From the NCBI RefSeq assembly GCF_017916325.1, contig NC_090169.1:322501-367500 (forward strand): a stretch of 45,000 nt of DNA, read 5' to 3'. Position numbers and translations under genes: made by a program. The notes beneath the pieces are model-generated. The model made no database searches. It saw only the letters and a list, made by a program, of their open reading frames with translations, and was not told the DNA's origin. Shown in pieces: positions 35,823 through 45,000 of this stretch. Origin of the DNA: Leishmania martiniquensis (Eukaryota > Euglenozoa > Kinetoplastea > Trypanosomatida > Trypanosomatidae). Numbering within the stretch: position 1 is the stretch's first letter; every line of letters begins with the position of its first letter.

Positions 35823-37367
35823 ATGATGCGCTTTTCCGCGTGCACCGGCCTGCGTAAGGCCTTACGCGTTTCCGCCTCAGCAGCTCTTTCCACTCACCGG
35901 TGGCTTGCTCACACTCCGGCGAACTATGGAGCGGCTGCTGTGCAAACGCCGGCGTGGATCGAGCAGCTCCGGCAGGATGCCAAGACGACTGAGAAGTCCA
36001 TCTCTTATGACATCAGGGTGTACGATGAGCTCTCCTGGCGGCGCAAGCGTTTTGCTTTTGACAAGGAGCTGTGGGATCCGATGCGGATGAGTAGCATCCT
36101 GCGTAATCGGCTTTGCCTGGGAAACGAAGAGGCTGAGTACACAGTCATTGGCGAGGCGTTTGTTTTTCCAGACCGTGGGGATTCCCCAGTCGTCAACGAG
36201 CCGCAGCGCACCTGCACACTTCTCTGGGACCACAACAGCCCTACGGAAAAAGTGATGATTCAGCTCTCTGAACACTTTCCCCCGTTGCTGTGGCACACGG
36301 TGAAGCCGACGCTGGGGGCGTTGAAGAAGGTCTTTTCGGAGTTCCTCGACGTGGATGCGGAGCACATGAAGAAGTATCTTCCCTACTACGAGGGGGTGCA
36401 GAACCGGATTGAGACTCAGATGGATGAGAAGTTGACCGGCGCCTTGAGTCCATCGCACATGAAGGACAAGTTCATCGAAGATATGCGCAAGCGCGATCCG
36501 CGTTCGGTGGAGCTGGACTATCCGAACGAGCACAACATCTTCCTTGGCCTCACCCCACACTTTCGACTTACCGAGGATCAACTCATGAAGAAGAATCCGT
36601 TTGTGTTTGGGTGGCCACTGTTGCTCAGCGACGGCAACGAGTACCTCGAGGACACCCCACTGCGCATGGCCGCGTTCCGCACCGTGTACTCAAAGTCGCT
36701 GCTGATGTTTCACACCCGTCTTGACCTTCAAGTGGACCATCGGCAGACGCATTTGCCCGGCGACGACGTGGAGGACATTCTGCTTGAGATGCCTGTCTTC
36801 TGCACCGTGAACTACCCCACCAACACCCGGCTCTGTGGCGGGCGTCCGCTGGTGCAACGGTTCAATCAAGTGATGGGCACCTCATACCCTCTCGACGTGC
36901 CGGTGGATGTTCTCGCCGCTTTCGCACGGGAAAACATCGTCAAAGGGGCGCGAGAGTTGCTGGAGGAGTTGAAGTTCCTGACGGCAGCATCGCAGAAAGC
37001 ACCAGAGCTGGAGCGTGTCTTTCGAGTTTCCGAGGACCAGCTAAGCTCGAACAAGATTGTTGGCCAGCTGGCCTACACGATCGTGTATCTTGCGCTGGTG
37101 AGCTACCCCAAGTTTGCCGAGGATGTTTTCAAGGCTTACTGGAAGCACCCAAGCGACCTTGTCCGTGTTGCATGCGCGAAGGGGGCCCACATTCTGGAGC
37201 GGCAGGATCTGGTTGAACAGCTCATTCAAGCAGAGCCGGAGGGGCGATGCAAGGCTATGCTCATGGCGACCATGCATCTACACGTAGGCTCGCACTCGCC
37301 TAAGACGAGGTATTCGGGGAGGGGAAGGGTCGAAGGGGACTTCGGAAAAATGGATACCTCAATCTAA
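35823..37367 (+). CDS. Mitochondrial conserved-hypothetical protein, 514 aa
   Basis: A 514-residue protein that I do not recognize. The start is the first in-frame ATG, 35823 (a second follows directly at 35826). The N-terminus MMRFSACTGLRKALRVSAS is a textbook mitochondrial presequence: arginine-rich, amphipathic and without acidic residues for 30 positions. The mature part is soluble, mixed alpha/beta at first and helical toward the C-terminus, with many aromatic and acidic residues and no membrane segment. Motifs worth noting are a repeated YPNEHNIFLGLTPHF-like loop near the middle and a C-terminal helical-repeat stretch with HPSDLVRVACAKGA. Trypanosomatid-specific mitoribosomal or ribosome-assembly proteins often look like this, but that is a guess. 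Codon use is even and GC-rich, as expected of an active gene. Confidence 0.85.
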   Translation: MMRFSACTGLRKALRVSASAALSTHRWLAHTPANYGAAAVQTPAWIEQLRQDAKTTEKSISYDIRVYDELSWRRKRFAFDKELWDPMRMSSILRNRLCLGNEEAEYTVIGEAFVFPDRGDSPVVNEPQRTCTLLWDHNSPTEKVMIQLSEHFPPLLWHTVKPTLGALKKVFSEFLDVDAEHMKKYLPYYEGVQNRIETQMDEKLTGALSPSHMKDKFIEDMRKRDPRSVELDYPNEHNIFLGLTPHFRLTEDQLMKKNPFVFGWPLLLSDGNEYLEDTPLRMAAFRTVYSKSLLMFHTRLDLQVDHRQTHLPGDDVEDILLEMPVFCTVNYPTNTRLCGGRPLVQRFNQVMGTSYPLDVPVDVLAAFARENIVKGARELLEELKFLTAASQKAPELERVFRVSEDQLSSNKIVGQLAYTIVYLALVSYPKFAEDVFKAYWKHPSDLVRVACAKGAHILERQDLVEQLIQAEPEGRCKAMLMATMHLHVGSHSPKTRYSGRGRVEGDFGKMDTSI

Positions 37368-39354
37368 CGCAGGTGCTCTTCCATGATCCACATGAGGGCC
37401 TCTGCTCTGTACTGTATCTCTGCATGTGTAGGAAGGGGGTACTAGACTGCTCGCAAGAGCAGGTATTCACAGTGGTGCTCCCTCGCATTCCACCGATTTT
37501 GCCATTCGCATTGGGCACAATAAACTGATCATTCAAGCGAAAGAAAAAAGAGGCAGAGGAAAGACCTCGTGTGCCAGGCCTCCCTTTCCTCAACCTCAGT
37601 GAGAGGCAAGGCGGTGAAGACAGGGCACTTGGTCTGAGGGGTGGGGCCTTGTACATAAGCACCGCGGTTGGTGGAAACTCTTAGTGCTCCTCTTCAAAGC
37701 TCAAAGCTACCTTTTTCGCGCGCGTGTGTTTGTGTGCTCACAGCCCTTGCAAGCTACATCACCTCTCATGGCCTCTCTCTGCGATGTTGCCCTCTTACGA
37801 CGCTTTCTCCGCGGCGCCCTCTTGCGCGAGTGTCAGCGATTGCGACGGCTCCATCAACCTCTTTTCTCCATTTTTTTCCGCCCTCGACATCTCAGCGCGC
37901 ACGCACCTCCACACTCGCACACGGCGAAAAATCACCACGTCCCAGCAGGATTTCATTGCGGCTCTTCTCTGTCGATCTGGGGCCTTTTGCGCCTACTGCG
38001 CCTTTGTGAGGCTTCCCTCTTACCCTTCCTGCTGTGTCCGCCCATGCGCATCTGCGGCAGGCTCTCAGAGTGTCTGAGGGGGAGGGACGCCCTGTGAATG
38101 GAACGGGAGGGCCTGCTCGGGCCGGCGTAGGCTGTGACTGGTTGTCCTTCTGCCTCGCCATACCTTCCCTTATCCCCTCCACCCCCATGCGCTTTACACG
38201 CCTCCATTTCACCTTTCCTCTTCGCTCCACGTTGCCGCTGCTTTGCTTCATCGCCTCTCCGCCAAGCGTTGCGCCGCGCCACTGTCGTGTTGCCCGCTTC
38301 GCCGTTGGCCGAGGGCGTGCTTTCTTTCCCCCTGCTCTCCCGTTTTCCGTCACTTGCCGCACCTTTCCTTTCCTCTCTGCGGTCCCCAATGACCGAAGAC
38401 GCACAGCGCGTCGGCCCCCCGCGCGTGCAGGCATCTCAGGAGCCCACGGTGCCCCCACCTGGCCCGTGGGGGAGGGGGGGCCGCTCAAGCCGTCCACCCC
38501 TACACCCCTGCGAAAGGAGGAGCCGCCTCTGGTGCTGGCAGGGCGAAGCGCCCCCGTCTGTGGCGGCGACATGACGTGCAGGGTGTCGGCGTGACTCGAG
38601 CGCCCTGAGTGCCTGCTGGTGTGTGTGCTGAGGCTGGGGCGCCGCGGCCGTTGTCCTGTGGTGGGGCGGGGCGGGGCGCATTGGTGCGGCGCGTGTGTGC
38701 GGCTGCGTGGCGCCCCGGGGCGGCCATGTGCCGCTGAGGGGCATGGAGGGGGGGCGGGGGCTGACGCCTCCCCCGTGCGGCAGTGAAGAGCGACGCGTTG
38801 CATGCGGAAGCTAAACTGAAATCCTTTTTCCAATCGTGCACGGTGGACGGTGCCCAAGAGACGTGCGACCAAACAAACATGCACCCGAACAGATGGTCTA
38901 AAAGAGACCCGAACAAAAGGCGGGGACGAAGAGGAAGGATCGCGTGCCGTTGAAGAGATCGCCGTGCGCACTGCGCTCTCGCTCTTGCGCCTTCACCTGA
39001 CTGCTCTTTTCATCGGCTTTCCCTCGCGCACCTCCGGCCCTCTCGAATCTTGTCCCCCCAACAACTTCCAATCTATCTGTTTCTCCTCTCCCCGAAGGAA
39101 TGAGAGGCGGCACCGGCGCTCCCGCCCGAAAAGGAGACGAGGACGGTCTCTACCCCATTCTCGCCAATCCGACAGCTCCCCTGTAAGCGGAGGCATCTCT
39201 TTCTCCTTGTTTTTTTTTGCTCGTTTTCGTGCGAAGCGCCCTCCCCTACCCAGTCATTCCTGCCACAATCGGTGGACAACAGCCATACGAAACGACGTGA
39301 TAAGGGTAGCAGCAGGGAGAACAAGGAAGGGGAGAGGATTTGGATGGCTGAGCC
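37368..39354. other. Long intergenic spacer containing a retroposon-like element
   Basis: About 2 kb without a supported gene. The middle and right part (about 38380-38830) resembles a SIDER2 element (separate entry). Pyrimidine-rich stretches at about 39075-39100 and 39195-39225 probably direct trans-splicing of the oxidoreductase gene. Long frames here, including one of about 360 codons on the minus strand, are arginine- and proline-rich translations of GC-rich spacer. Confidence 0.65.
38380..38830 (+). mobile_element. SIDER2-like degenerate retroposon remnant
   Basis: The stretch has the look of Leishmania short interspersed degenerate retroposons. It has a GC-rich start with GACGCACAGCGCGTCGG, a CTGGCAGGGCGAAGCGCCCC segment, a GTGCTGAGGCTGGGGCGCC segment, a GGGCATGGAGGGGG segment followed by CTGACGCCTCCCCCGTGCGG, and an A-richer end near AAACTGAAATCC. 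SIDER2 elements are about 0.5 kb, sit in 3' UTRs and can lower mRNA stability. Its place downstream of the 514-aa gene fits. The match is from memory of the family, and I cannot align it here. Confidence 0.5.
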
Positions 39355-40767
39355 ATGAGCCAGTTTGGTCGTTCGCAGAGTCCCTATGATTGGGGCGCTG
39401 GTGTGCGGGTGCGAGTGCAACGTGCCTGCCAGGCACCGTATTTCAGCGTCTTCCGGGAGGAGAATACGCGTCAAGCGGACGCGGTCTATGAGGGTCGCTT
39501 GGGCCGCGCCGGCTCCGGAGCGTATCCGACAATTCAAGATGACGGGCAGCGTCTCTTGTACTTTCCCTACAGAAATACCGAGCCTGTGCACTGCAGCACG
39601 GCGGAGGCTGCGGGCGCAGCAGCGGAGGCGGTCACGCTGATTGGCGCTACTGGGACAATGGGCAAGTTCGTGGCAGAGCAGTACCTGCGCCGCGGCGTTA
39701 GTGTGACGGTAATGGCACGTGATGTTGAAAAAGCCAAGTCGCTTTTTTTGCCGATCGTGGACGGCCAGCGCGAACGAAATCGGTTGGCGTCCACAGGACT
39801 CATGCAGCTCGGCCTTGCGGCGGAGAAGCGTGTGCTGACAGCGTCTCTAGACTACAGAGACCCACAGCGGGAGGACCGTCGCGTGCTGCGATATGAGTTC
39901 CGCACCTCGCCATGGGTTGGGGGCCTCAGCGCTGACCGAAATGCTGCTAGTCGAGACCAGCGCGTCGTGCTGGAGCTTATCGAAGGCGACGTGGGGTCGA
40001 CGCAGGACCTCGAGTTTTCAATGCGGCATGCGCGCGTCGTCTTCTACCTTACCGCCGCCCTTGAGGAGGCGTCCGACGCGGCGCCGTGGACAGACGGTCG
40101 CCCTGGCTCCTCGACTGTGTGGTGGAGCCCCGGGTCGTGGCTCGGGAGCGGCCGACGCTTTGGTGGCTTTCTGCACGCCCTCGACGCCTGCCGACGGGTC
40201 GACGCGCACTTCGTCGCTCTGACTCCCCTGTGGGTGCACGGGTCGCGCCTCTCGCCGCTTTACTGGTATCGCCGGCTCGTGTCGTACCCACGTGGTTACT
40301 GCAAGGCTGTGAGGCTGCAGGAGCAGGCACTGCTCAGTCAGCGCGGTAGCCCGAGCGCGCGCTGCTGTTTCGGGACGGATGAGCTGGAGGAGCAGCAGTT
40401 GGGCGGGGACTGGAGGTACTGGTGGCGTATCTGGTTCTCAACGGAGCTTCCCGAGGACTGCTCAACGAAGTCGCGCAGCCCAGTGCGTTTTTCGCTTTTC
40501 CGCCTCTCTGACATTGTCTTCCCGAGCTTCAACGAGCGTATTGTCGCTGCCAAGAATAACTGCGCTGGCGATGACCTTCACGCCAAATCCATTTATCAAG
40601 GCAGTTTGGATGCTCAGTTGCTGGCAAACGTCTTGGTGAAGGCCGTTGGACTCTGTAACTCCGTCGTGGGGAGCCGCATCGACATTGGCGGTCGCTTGAG
40701 GGGCGGCACGAGCATGCGGGACACCAGCGCAGTCTTCGATCTCTTCGAGCAATTTCGAAACGAGTAG
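39355..40767 (+). CDS. Atypical SDR / NAD(P)-binding Rossmann-fold oxidoreductase
   Basis: A 470-residue protein. Residues 92-122 carry the nucleotide-binding start of the Rossmann fold: AVTLIGATGTMGKFVAEQY with the glycine motif GATGTMG at 97-103, followed by SVTVMARDVEKA. The R after the second strand suggests NADP preference. This belongs to the atypical extended SDR / NmrA-like group (NAD(P)H-binding). The classical YxxxK catalytic pair is not obvious: a YWYRRLVSYPRGYCKAVR stretch near 302-320 could supply Y and K. The family includes isoflavone reductase-like, divinyl-reductase-like and complex I NDUFA9-type proteins. The 90-residue N-terminal extension and a serine/glycine/tryptophan-rich insertion near 240-265 are unusual. 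Substrate unknown. Confidence 0.8.
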   Translation: MSQFGRSQSPYDWGAGVRVRVQRACQAPYFSVFREENTRQADAVYEGRLGRAGSGAYPTIQDDGQRLLYFPYRNTEPVHCSTAEAAGAAAEAVTLIGATGTMGKFVAEQYLRRGVSVTVMARDVEKAKSLFLPIVDGQRERNRLASTGLMQLGLAAEKRVLTASLDYRDPQREDRRVLRYEFRTSPWVGGLSADRNAASRDQRVVLELIEGDVGSTQDLEFSMRHARVVFYLTAALEEASDAAPWTDGRPGSSTVWWSPGSWLGSGRRFGGFLHALDACRRVDAHFVALTPLWVHGSRLSPLYWYRRLVSYPRGYCKAVRLQEQALLSQRGSPSARCCFGTDELEEQQLGGDWRYWWRIWFSTELPEDCSTKSRSPVRFSLFRLSDIVFPSFNERIVAAKNNCAGDDLHAKSIYQGSLDAQLLANVLVKAVGLCNSVVGSRIDIGGRLRGGTSMRDTSAVFDLFEQFRNE

Positions 40768-41743
40768 AAGCGACGAAGCTGCAACAGACTGGAGAGTGCC
40801 GTGGGTGCCGTGCATGGATTGCATCGCTGTGAGCAGCACACGGCGTGGCTCACCGCTTTTATGGCCTTTCATTCTTCTGGTGCTGTGTCCCACCTTCTTT
40901 GATGTGTGATGGGTACGTGAGGGGAGGGGTTGCCATACCCACATTTGTTTGTGTTGCGTTGTTTTCTCACTTGCGCCTCGTTCTTTCATATAGCAAGCAA
41001 AAGAGAGAAGCAATGCTCGTGGGGATCTTCAGCGCCTGCGGTACGGAGCTTCTTGTGGACATGCACGCTTCTCTGGAACTACTCTGCGCTGAGGGGACCT
41101 CCCAGGCTCGGGAGTGAGAGGGCAAACATGTGGGCTCCTGTGAGCCACTCACCGCGGTGGGCGCGGTGTCCAAAACGGAAGTGGCGACAACCGGTATCCG
41201 TACGCACCGCCTGGAATGCAGCGTGTCACGGGCATCTCTATTTGTGCTCTTTCATTTTGTCGATGAGCACCGGGCCAGGGTTTCTCTCTCATCCACCTCT
41301 CTGCTTGCGCTTCTGAACTGCCCTTCACCTGCGCCTCCTCCCATATGCCGAATACTGCATCTTTTTTCTTTCGTGGCCCATGGCTGCGCCTACGCGGATG
41401 CGCGTGTCTATGTGTAGAGCGGCTGGGTGAGATTGCGCCTCACAAGCACCAACGTAATCGATTGCTATCGCTTATACAAAAAGCAAACTTGCATACACGG
41501 AGCCGCAGCGCTCTTTGCTTCCCTCTACCGACAGAGCCTCGATTGCCGCCCTGTAGCATACCCAAAACTCGGCACCCTCTGAGTATCTTGTGATAGTCAT
41601 TGATATCTGCGGCGCTACTCACTGTACGCGCGTTCGCGTCACCCCATCGCCCCCCCTCCCCTCCTCCTCCTCTCCGTAGAACGCGTGCACAGGCATACCT
41701 ACCGCAGCGGCGGCAAGTGTCGAAGGTACTAGCAGAGGAAGCC
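40768..41743. other. Intergenic spacer
   Basis: A 976-base spacer with a few short open frames but no domain. It ends with the strong splice-acceptor tract described separately. No RNA gene or repeat is recognized. Confidence 0.6.
41650..41679 (+). promoter_or_regulatory. Spliced-leader acceptor tract deciding the start of the 215-aa gene
   Basis: An almost pure C/T run of about 25 bases followed by GTAG, with AG at 41678-41679. The first ATG after it is 41744. Any in-frame sequence upstream of the acceptor would be removed from the mRNA, so the protein must start at 41744 or later. Confidence 0.7.
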
Positions 41744-42391
41744 ATGGACTTCCTCGGGTATCGTCGGTTCAACCGCTATGGCGACGAAGCCGATGGCGCC
41801 GCTTACATGGAAAACGACCCCTACTACGTCTCTCCTTCTGCGGAATCTGTTGTATGTAACTCAGGAAATGACGAAGGTGGTACTTACGACTCGCATCACA
41901 TCGCCAGTGGCGGCTCTATCAAGCGTGGTTTGCTTTCAATGCAGCTCGTCATGGATATGACCGAATCCCTACAGAAGGAGCAGGATGACCAAGAGGCTCT
42001 TGCGGAAGCCGACAGCGCCAACGAGGCCGAGCGGATGCGCCAGGTACGAAACGCGCGGTGGGAAGCCGTGAAGGCGTGCATGAGCCGGCGGGCAACACCC
42101 ATGCCTACGGCTCGAGCCAACGACAGCGAGTACGCCGAGGAGGCAGTCGAGCTAACGCCGGTCAGCACAAAGCAGTCCACACTAAACGCGCTCGTGCCCT
42201 CCTCGTCTGAGGAGCACGCTATGCCACGCGGCCCGCTTCAGGTGGTGGAGACAGTGCCAGAGAGGCTGTGCCATTTCGTTTACAACTGGTTCATGTACGT
42301 TGTCTACGCGCTCTCTGCCTCGGCCTTGCCAGGTATGGACGTCCACAAAGGGGCGGACTCGCGAGAGTACTTTGACCGCCGTGTCTCCTAA
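41744..42391 (+). CDS. Hypothetical protein with one C-terminal membrane segment, 215 aa
   Basis: A 215-residue protein that I do not recognize. The start at 41744 is the first ATG after the splice acceptor at 41679. The N-terminal part is polar with many Y, D and G residues. Residues about 85-130 are acidic and helical. A hydrophobic stretch at about 173-195, FVYNWFMYVVYALSASALPG, is probably one membrane-spanning helix, leaving a short C-terminal tail. A tail-anchored or single-pass protein is suggested. No catalytic motif is visible. Codon use matches the neighbouring genes, and no competing frame spans the same interval as cleanly. Confidence 0.7.
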   Translation: MDFLGYRRFNRYGDEADGAAYMENDPYYVSPSAESVVCNSGNDEGGTYDSHHIASGGSIKRGLLSMQLVMDMTESLQKEQDDQEALAEADSANEAERMRQVRNARWEAVKACMSRRATPMPTARANDSEYAEEAVELTPVSTKQSTLNALVPSSSEEHAMPRGPLQVVETVPERLCHFVYNWFMYVVYALSASALPGMDVHKGADSREYFDRRVS

Positions 42392-45000
42392 GGACGCCTG
42401 CGATCGCCCTTGCGTGCCTTGGCTGTTTTTCGATACCGCCGCGTAGATATCCCCCCTTCCCCCCTTTCATTCTGATCGAGTCGTATGTACGACTACCTTT
42501 GCTGCTGCTCGTTTCCTATTTTATTATTATTATAAATTATATGTTATTGGCTCCCCTCTTTCTTCATTGCGAGTCGCGGTGGTCTTCACAAAGTACAGAG
42601 CAGTACTGCAGATCGAGAGGGGATAGCGGCAAGGACAGGGCTTGACCACTAGCCCTCTCCCGATTCCCCTCCTACGTGCCATCTCTTTTCCACCCGCTGT
42701 CACTTGCCAGGGAAGAGGGGCGTGTTCACGAGGAGGTGGAGGGACGGGCGCCATGGCTGCAGAGGAGAGAGACCGTGTCTCCGTCTTGTTCCGGTGGCAG
42801 CCGTCCTTCATCTCTTTTTTTATTGAGTACCTTTGAATTGTTGGCTGTCTCAGCTTCTTGTGTGCCTTCTCGTCGGTCTCTGTTCTCATTTTCGCCCCAT
42901 TACGTCAGCTTTTCTCTCCCCCTTTTTTCTCGCTCGATTCATCGAGTGCCGGCTAGCTGTAAGGCGCAGGCATCTTTATGTGTATGTAGGCTGGTGCCAT
43001 GGTGTGCATGCGTTGGCGCTGTTCCATATTGCTTAAGGTGAAAAATCGGAAGACACATCTACGTAGACTCTTGCACACCTTGGTGGGGCTAGAGAGAAGA
43101 TGAGAAGGAGTAAAAGGCGACGTCAAAGTGTGCGTGGCCGCTGCACCACTCTTCTCCTCGCGGTCGCTCTTTCTGCGCGCTGTCGGGGGAAAGCCTGCCG
43201 GGCCAACTCCCTCTCCCACCCCCTTTTGCTATTTGCGTCCGCCACCTGAGTGCTGGTAAGACCAGTAGCGCGTGTCAGCGCTTGTGTGAGGCGAGGATCG
43301 GACTCTGTCCTTTACTTGCGAGATCAAATAGAGATAAGTGCAGTTCATTAGCTCGACGGCTGTCACCGATGCTCTTGCCTTCGCTTTTCTCCCATCCCAC
43401 CAAAGGCAATAAGGAGGAGGGGAAGGGTGCCGCAGGCTGCGACGCGGCCTTTTCAAGGCGCAAACGTTTGCGCACGTCTTCCCGGTTCTCCTGAGCGCCT
43501 GCCCACTGCTTCTAGGGCCGCGTTTTTCTTGTCTTCATATCTTTGCCTCTCTCTCTACCTCTATCCGTCCCTTCTATGCCGTCCGCTCTCAACTGCACCT
43601 CCATCGATAACTCGCCGCACATCCCACCCCTTTCCCCGCTTTCATTTCGCATCATCGCCGCCTCGTGAAACGAACTGCGCGTGCGGCCTCCATGCCGTAG
43701 TGGGTGGTGTACTGATACCGCTGCGGTTTTCACATACCGCTCTCTCGGTCTCTCTCTCTCCCTCCCTCTCGTTTTCGCTCATCTTGGAGACGAGTGCATC
43801 AAAGCGCGTGCTCCCTTGACACTATTTTTTTTCCTTCGTGCGTTGGTCTCACTTCAGTGTGGACCTCCCTCCCTCCTTCCCTCTTGTGTTTAGCGATAGG
43901 GGTTGGATGGGTGTGGGCTCGATTCCTCCTCTCTCTCGTGACGTGTCCTACACAGGGCCTTTTATTCGATACTGCGCTCTTTGCAGCTGTCTGCACACAT
44001 ACACACAGACATCTTTCTTTGCCTTTCTTTACTTCGCCTCCTTATCAAGGTAACCTGAGCTCGCTGACCCATTCTTCATACATCTTTCCTCCATCTCTCT
44101 CTCTTTCTCTCGCACCCCGCCATCCGTCCTCACGCCGTTGAGAGGCCTTCGCCCTCCTCCCCCCTCTCACCCCGCACGAGAGAGTGCGATCACATCGTTG
44201 CCGTCTTTTGAGTTTTCGCACGACTTGAAGTGGATCTTTGTCGACTTCTTCCCCTCTTTCTCTGTCTCCTCTCTTTTTTACCTTTCGCCTGCTCTCTGTT
44301 TCCCCCCACTTTTTTTATTCACGCTCTCTCGTCCTCGTTTCCATCTTCAGACTGCGAAGTGCCCCAGTGACGACCTCATTCCTCAACACACACGGACAAA
44401 CATACATACCAGAAAGAAACACAAAGGCGCAGCGCCGATCTCGCCTTCCTCTCACTACCATTCGCATTCAACGAAACGGAGGAGGGGACGCGTGGAAGGT
44501 GGCGCCTTTCCCATTCTCTTTCCCTCTCTCTCTCGGGTCATTTTCACCGTGCCGCCATTCTCTTCGTCTCGTACTTCCTCTTCTTCTCTTTCCCTCTTCG
44601 TGTCGGCGCGTACAGGGGGGCTTCAGCTGTTTTTTTTCTGTTTCTCCTCGTCAACGCTCGTAAAGAACCATAGCGCACCGCCCTTTTTTTTGTTTCTGCT
44701 GATCGAGGGAGTTGAAGGCGCTCTCGCTTTTTTTTTATATCGGCCATCGCGCGATTTCGAGTGAAGAGAGGCTTTTACTGATTTTAGAAGCCCCAAGGAA
44801 CGCATCAGCAACAGTTAGCGGTGGTGTGACAGAAGAGCGGCCCGTTTCTCCACCTCGACCAAACGAAGAAACAAAAGAAAAGAGCCCTCGGTGCCGCAAC
44901 CCCATCCAACAAAGGCGTGCACGGAAAGCCGCAGCTTTGCCGTTTTTCCGTGCAGCTGAACGCCCGATTTGTGGGGGAGAAAGATCCGCATAAGGAAGCG
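42392..45000. other. Long pyrimidine-rich spacer before the next gene
   Basis: About 2.6 kb without a supported gene. It starts with a TTA-rich stretch (about 42519-42540). From about 43480 to 44740 the plus strand is strongly C/T-rich, with many CTCTCT and TTTTTT runs, so that spurious serine-, proline- and phenylalanine-rich frames appear. This looks like the 3' UTR of the 215-aa gene followed by an extended 5' UTR and splice-acceptor zone of a rightward gene lying beyond 45000. Confidence 0.65.

Noticed and set aside
37892..38971. Minus-strand frame of about 360 codons
   Set aside because: Opposite to the cluster direction, R/P/G-rich, no domain, and overlaps the retroposon-like GC-rich spacer.
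41600..41743. N-terminal extension of the 215-aa protein
   Set aside because: It begins with a non-ATG codon and includes the splice-acceptor pyrimidine tract itself.
44138..44764. 208-codon S/F/P-rich frame near the right end
   Set aside because: Product of the pyrimidine-rich spacer; no domain, with overlapping open frames of the same composition.

Overview
The window reads as nuclear DNA of a trypanosomatid flagellate of the Leishmaniinae (Leishmania, Porcisia, Endotrypanum or a close relative). The evidence is long intron-free genes in two directional clusters, pyrimidine tracts followed by AG just upstream of start codons (spliced-leader trans-splicing), wide intergenic spacers with CA/TG, TA and CT microsatellites, a flagellar-attachment-zone (FAZ1/GB4) type repeat protein, and a probable SIDER2-like retroposon. 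I cannot name the species.

Layout. 1-4928 holds no convincing gene; it is GC-rich, rich in homopolymer runs, contains scattered telomere-type hexamers and looks subtelomeric. 4929-20253 is a leftward (minus-strand) cluster: a 92-aa zinc-ribbon protein, an 807-aa FAZ1-like coiled-coil protein, and a giant 3153-aa paralogue with exactly 148 tandem 14-aa (42-bp) repeats. 20254-23702 is a divergent strand-switch region, the probable transcription start region for both clusters, with G9 and G13 tracts. 23703-42391 is a rightward cluster: a DUF2039/C9orf85-type zinc protein, a TMEM216/TMEM17-family transition-zone protein, an 816-aa helical-repeat protein, a TCP10/CPAP G-box protein, a possible 150-aa protein, a PPTC7-like mitochondrial PP2C phosphatase, the ribosome-biogenesis factor NOC4, a mitochondrial conserved hypothetical, an atypical SDR oxidoreductase and a short membrane-anchored hypothetical. 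42392-45000 is a pyrimidine-rich spacer ahead of a gene beyond the window.

The most interesting object is the FAZ1-like pair. Both share about 303 identical N-terminal residues encoded by a 907-bp block with no difference that I found. That segment looks strikingly like the coiled-coil stalk plus microtubule-binding domain of dynein heavy chains, although neither protein has a motor. Joined to long coiled coils and FAZ1-type domains, this suggests a motorless microtubule-anchored filament protein. The identity block ends abruptly inside both reading frames, which points to gene conversion. Three other genes nearby (TMEM216-like, TCP10 G-box, and the FAZ1-like pair) also concern the flagellum or basal body, but in a polycistronic genome neighbourhood is weak evidence for shared function.
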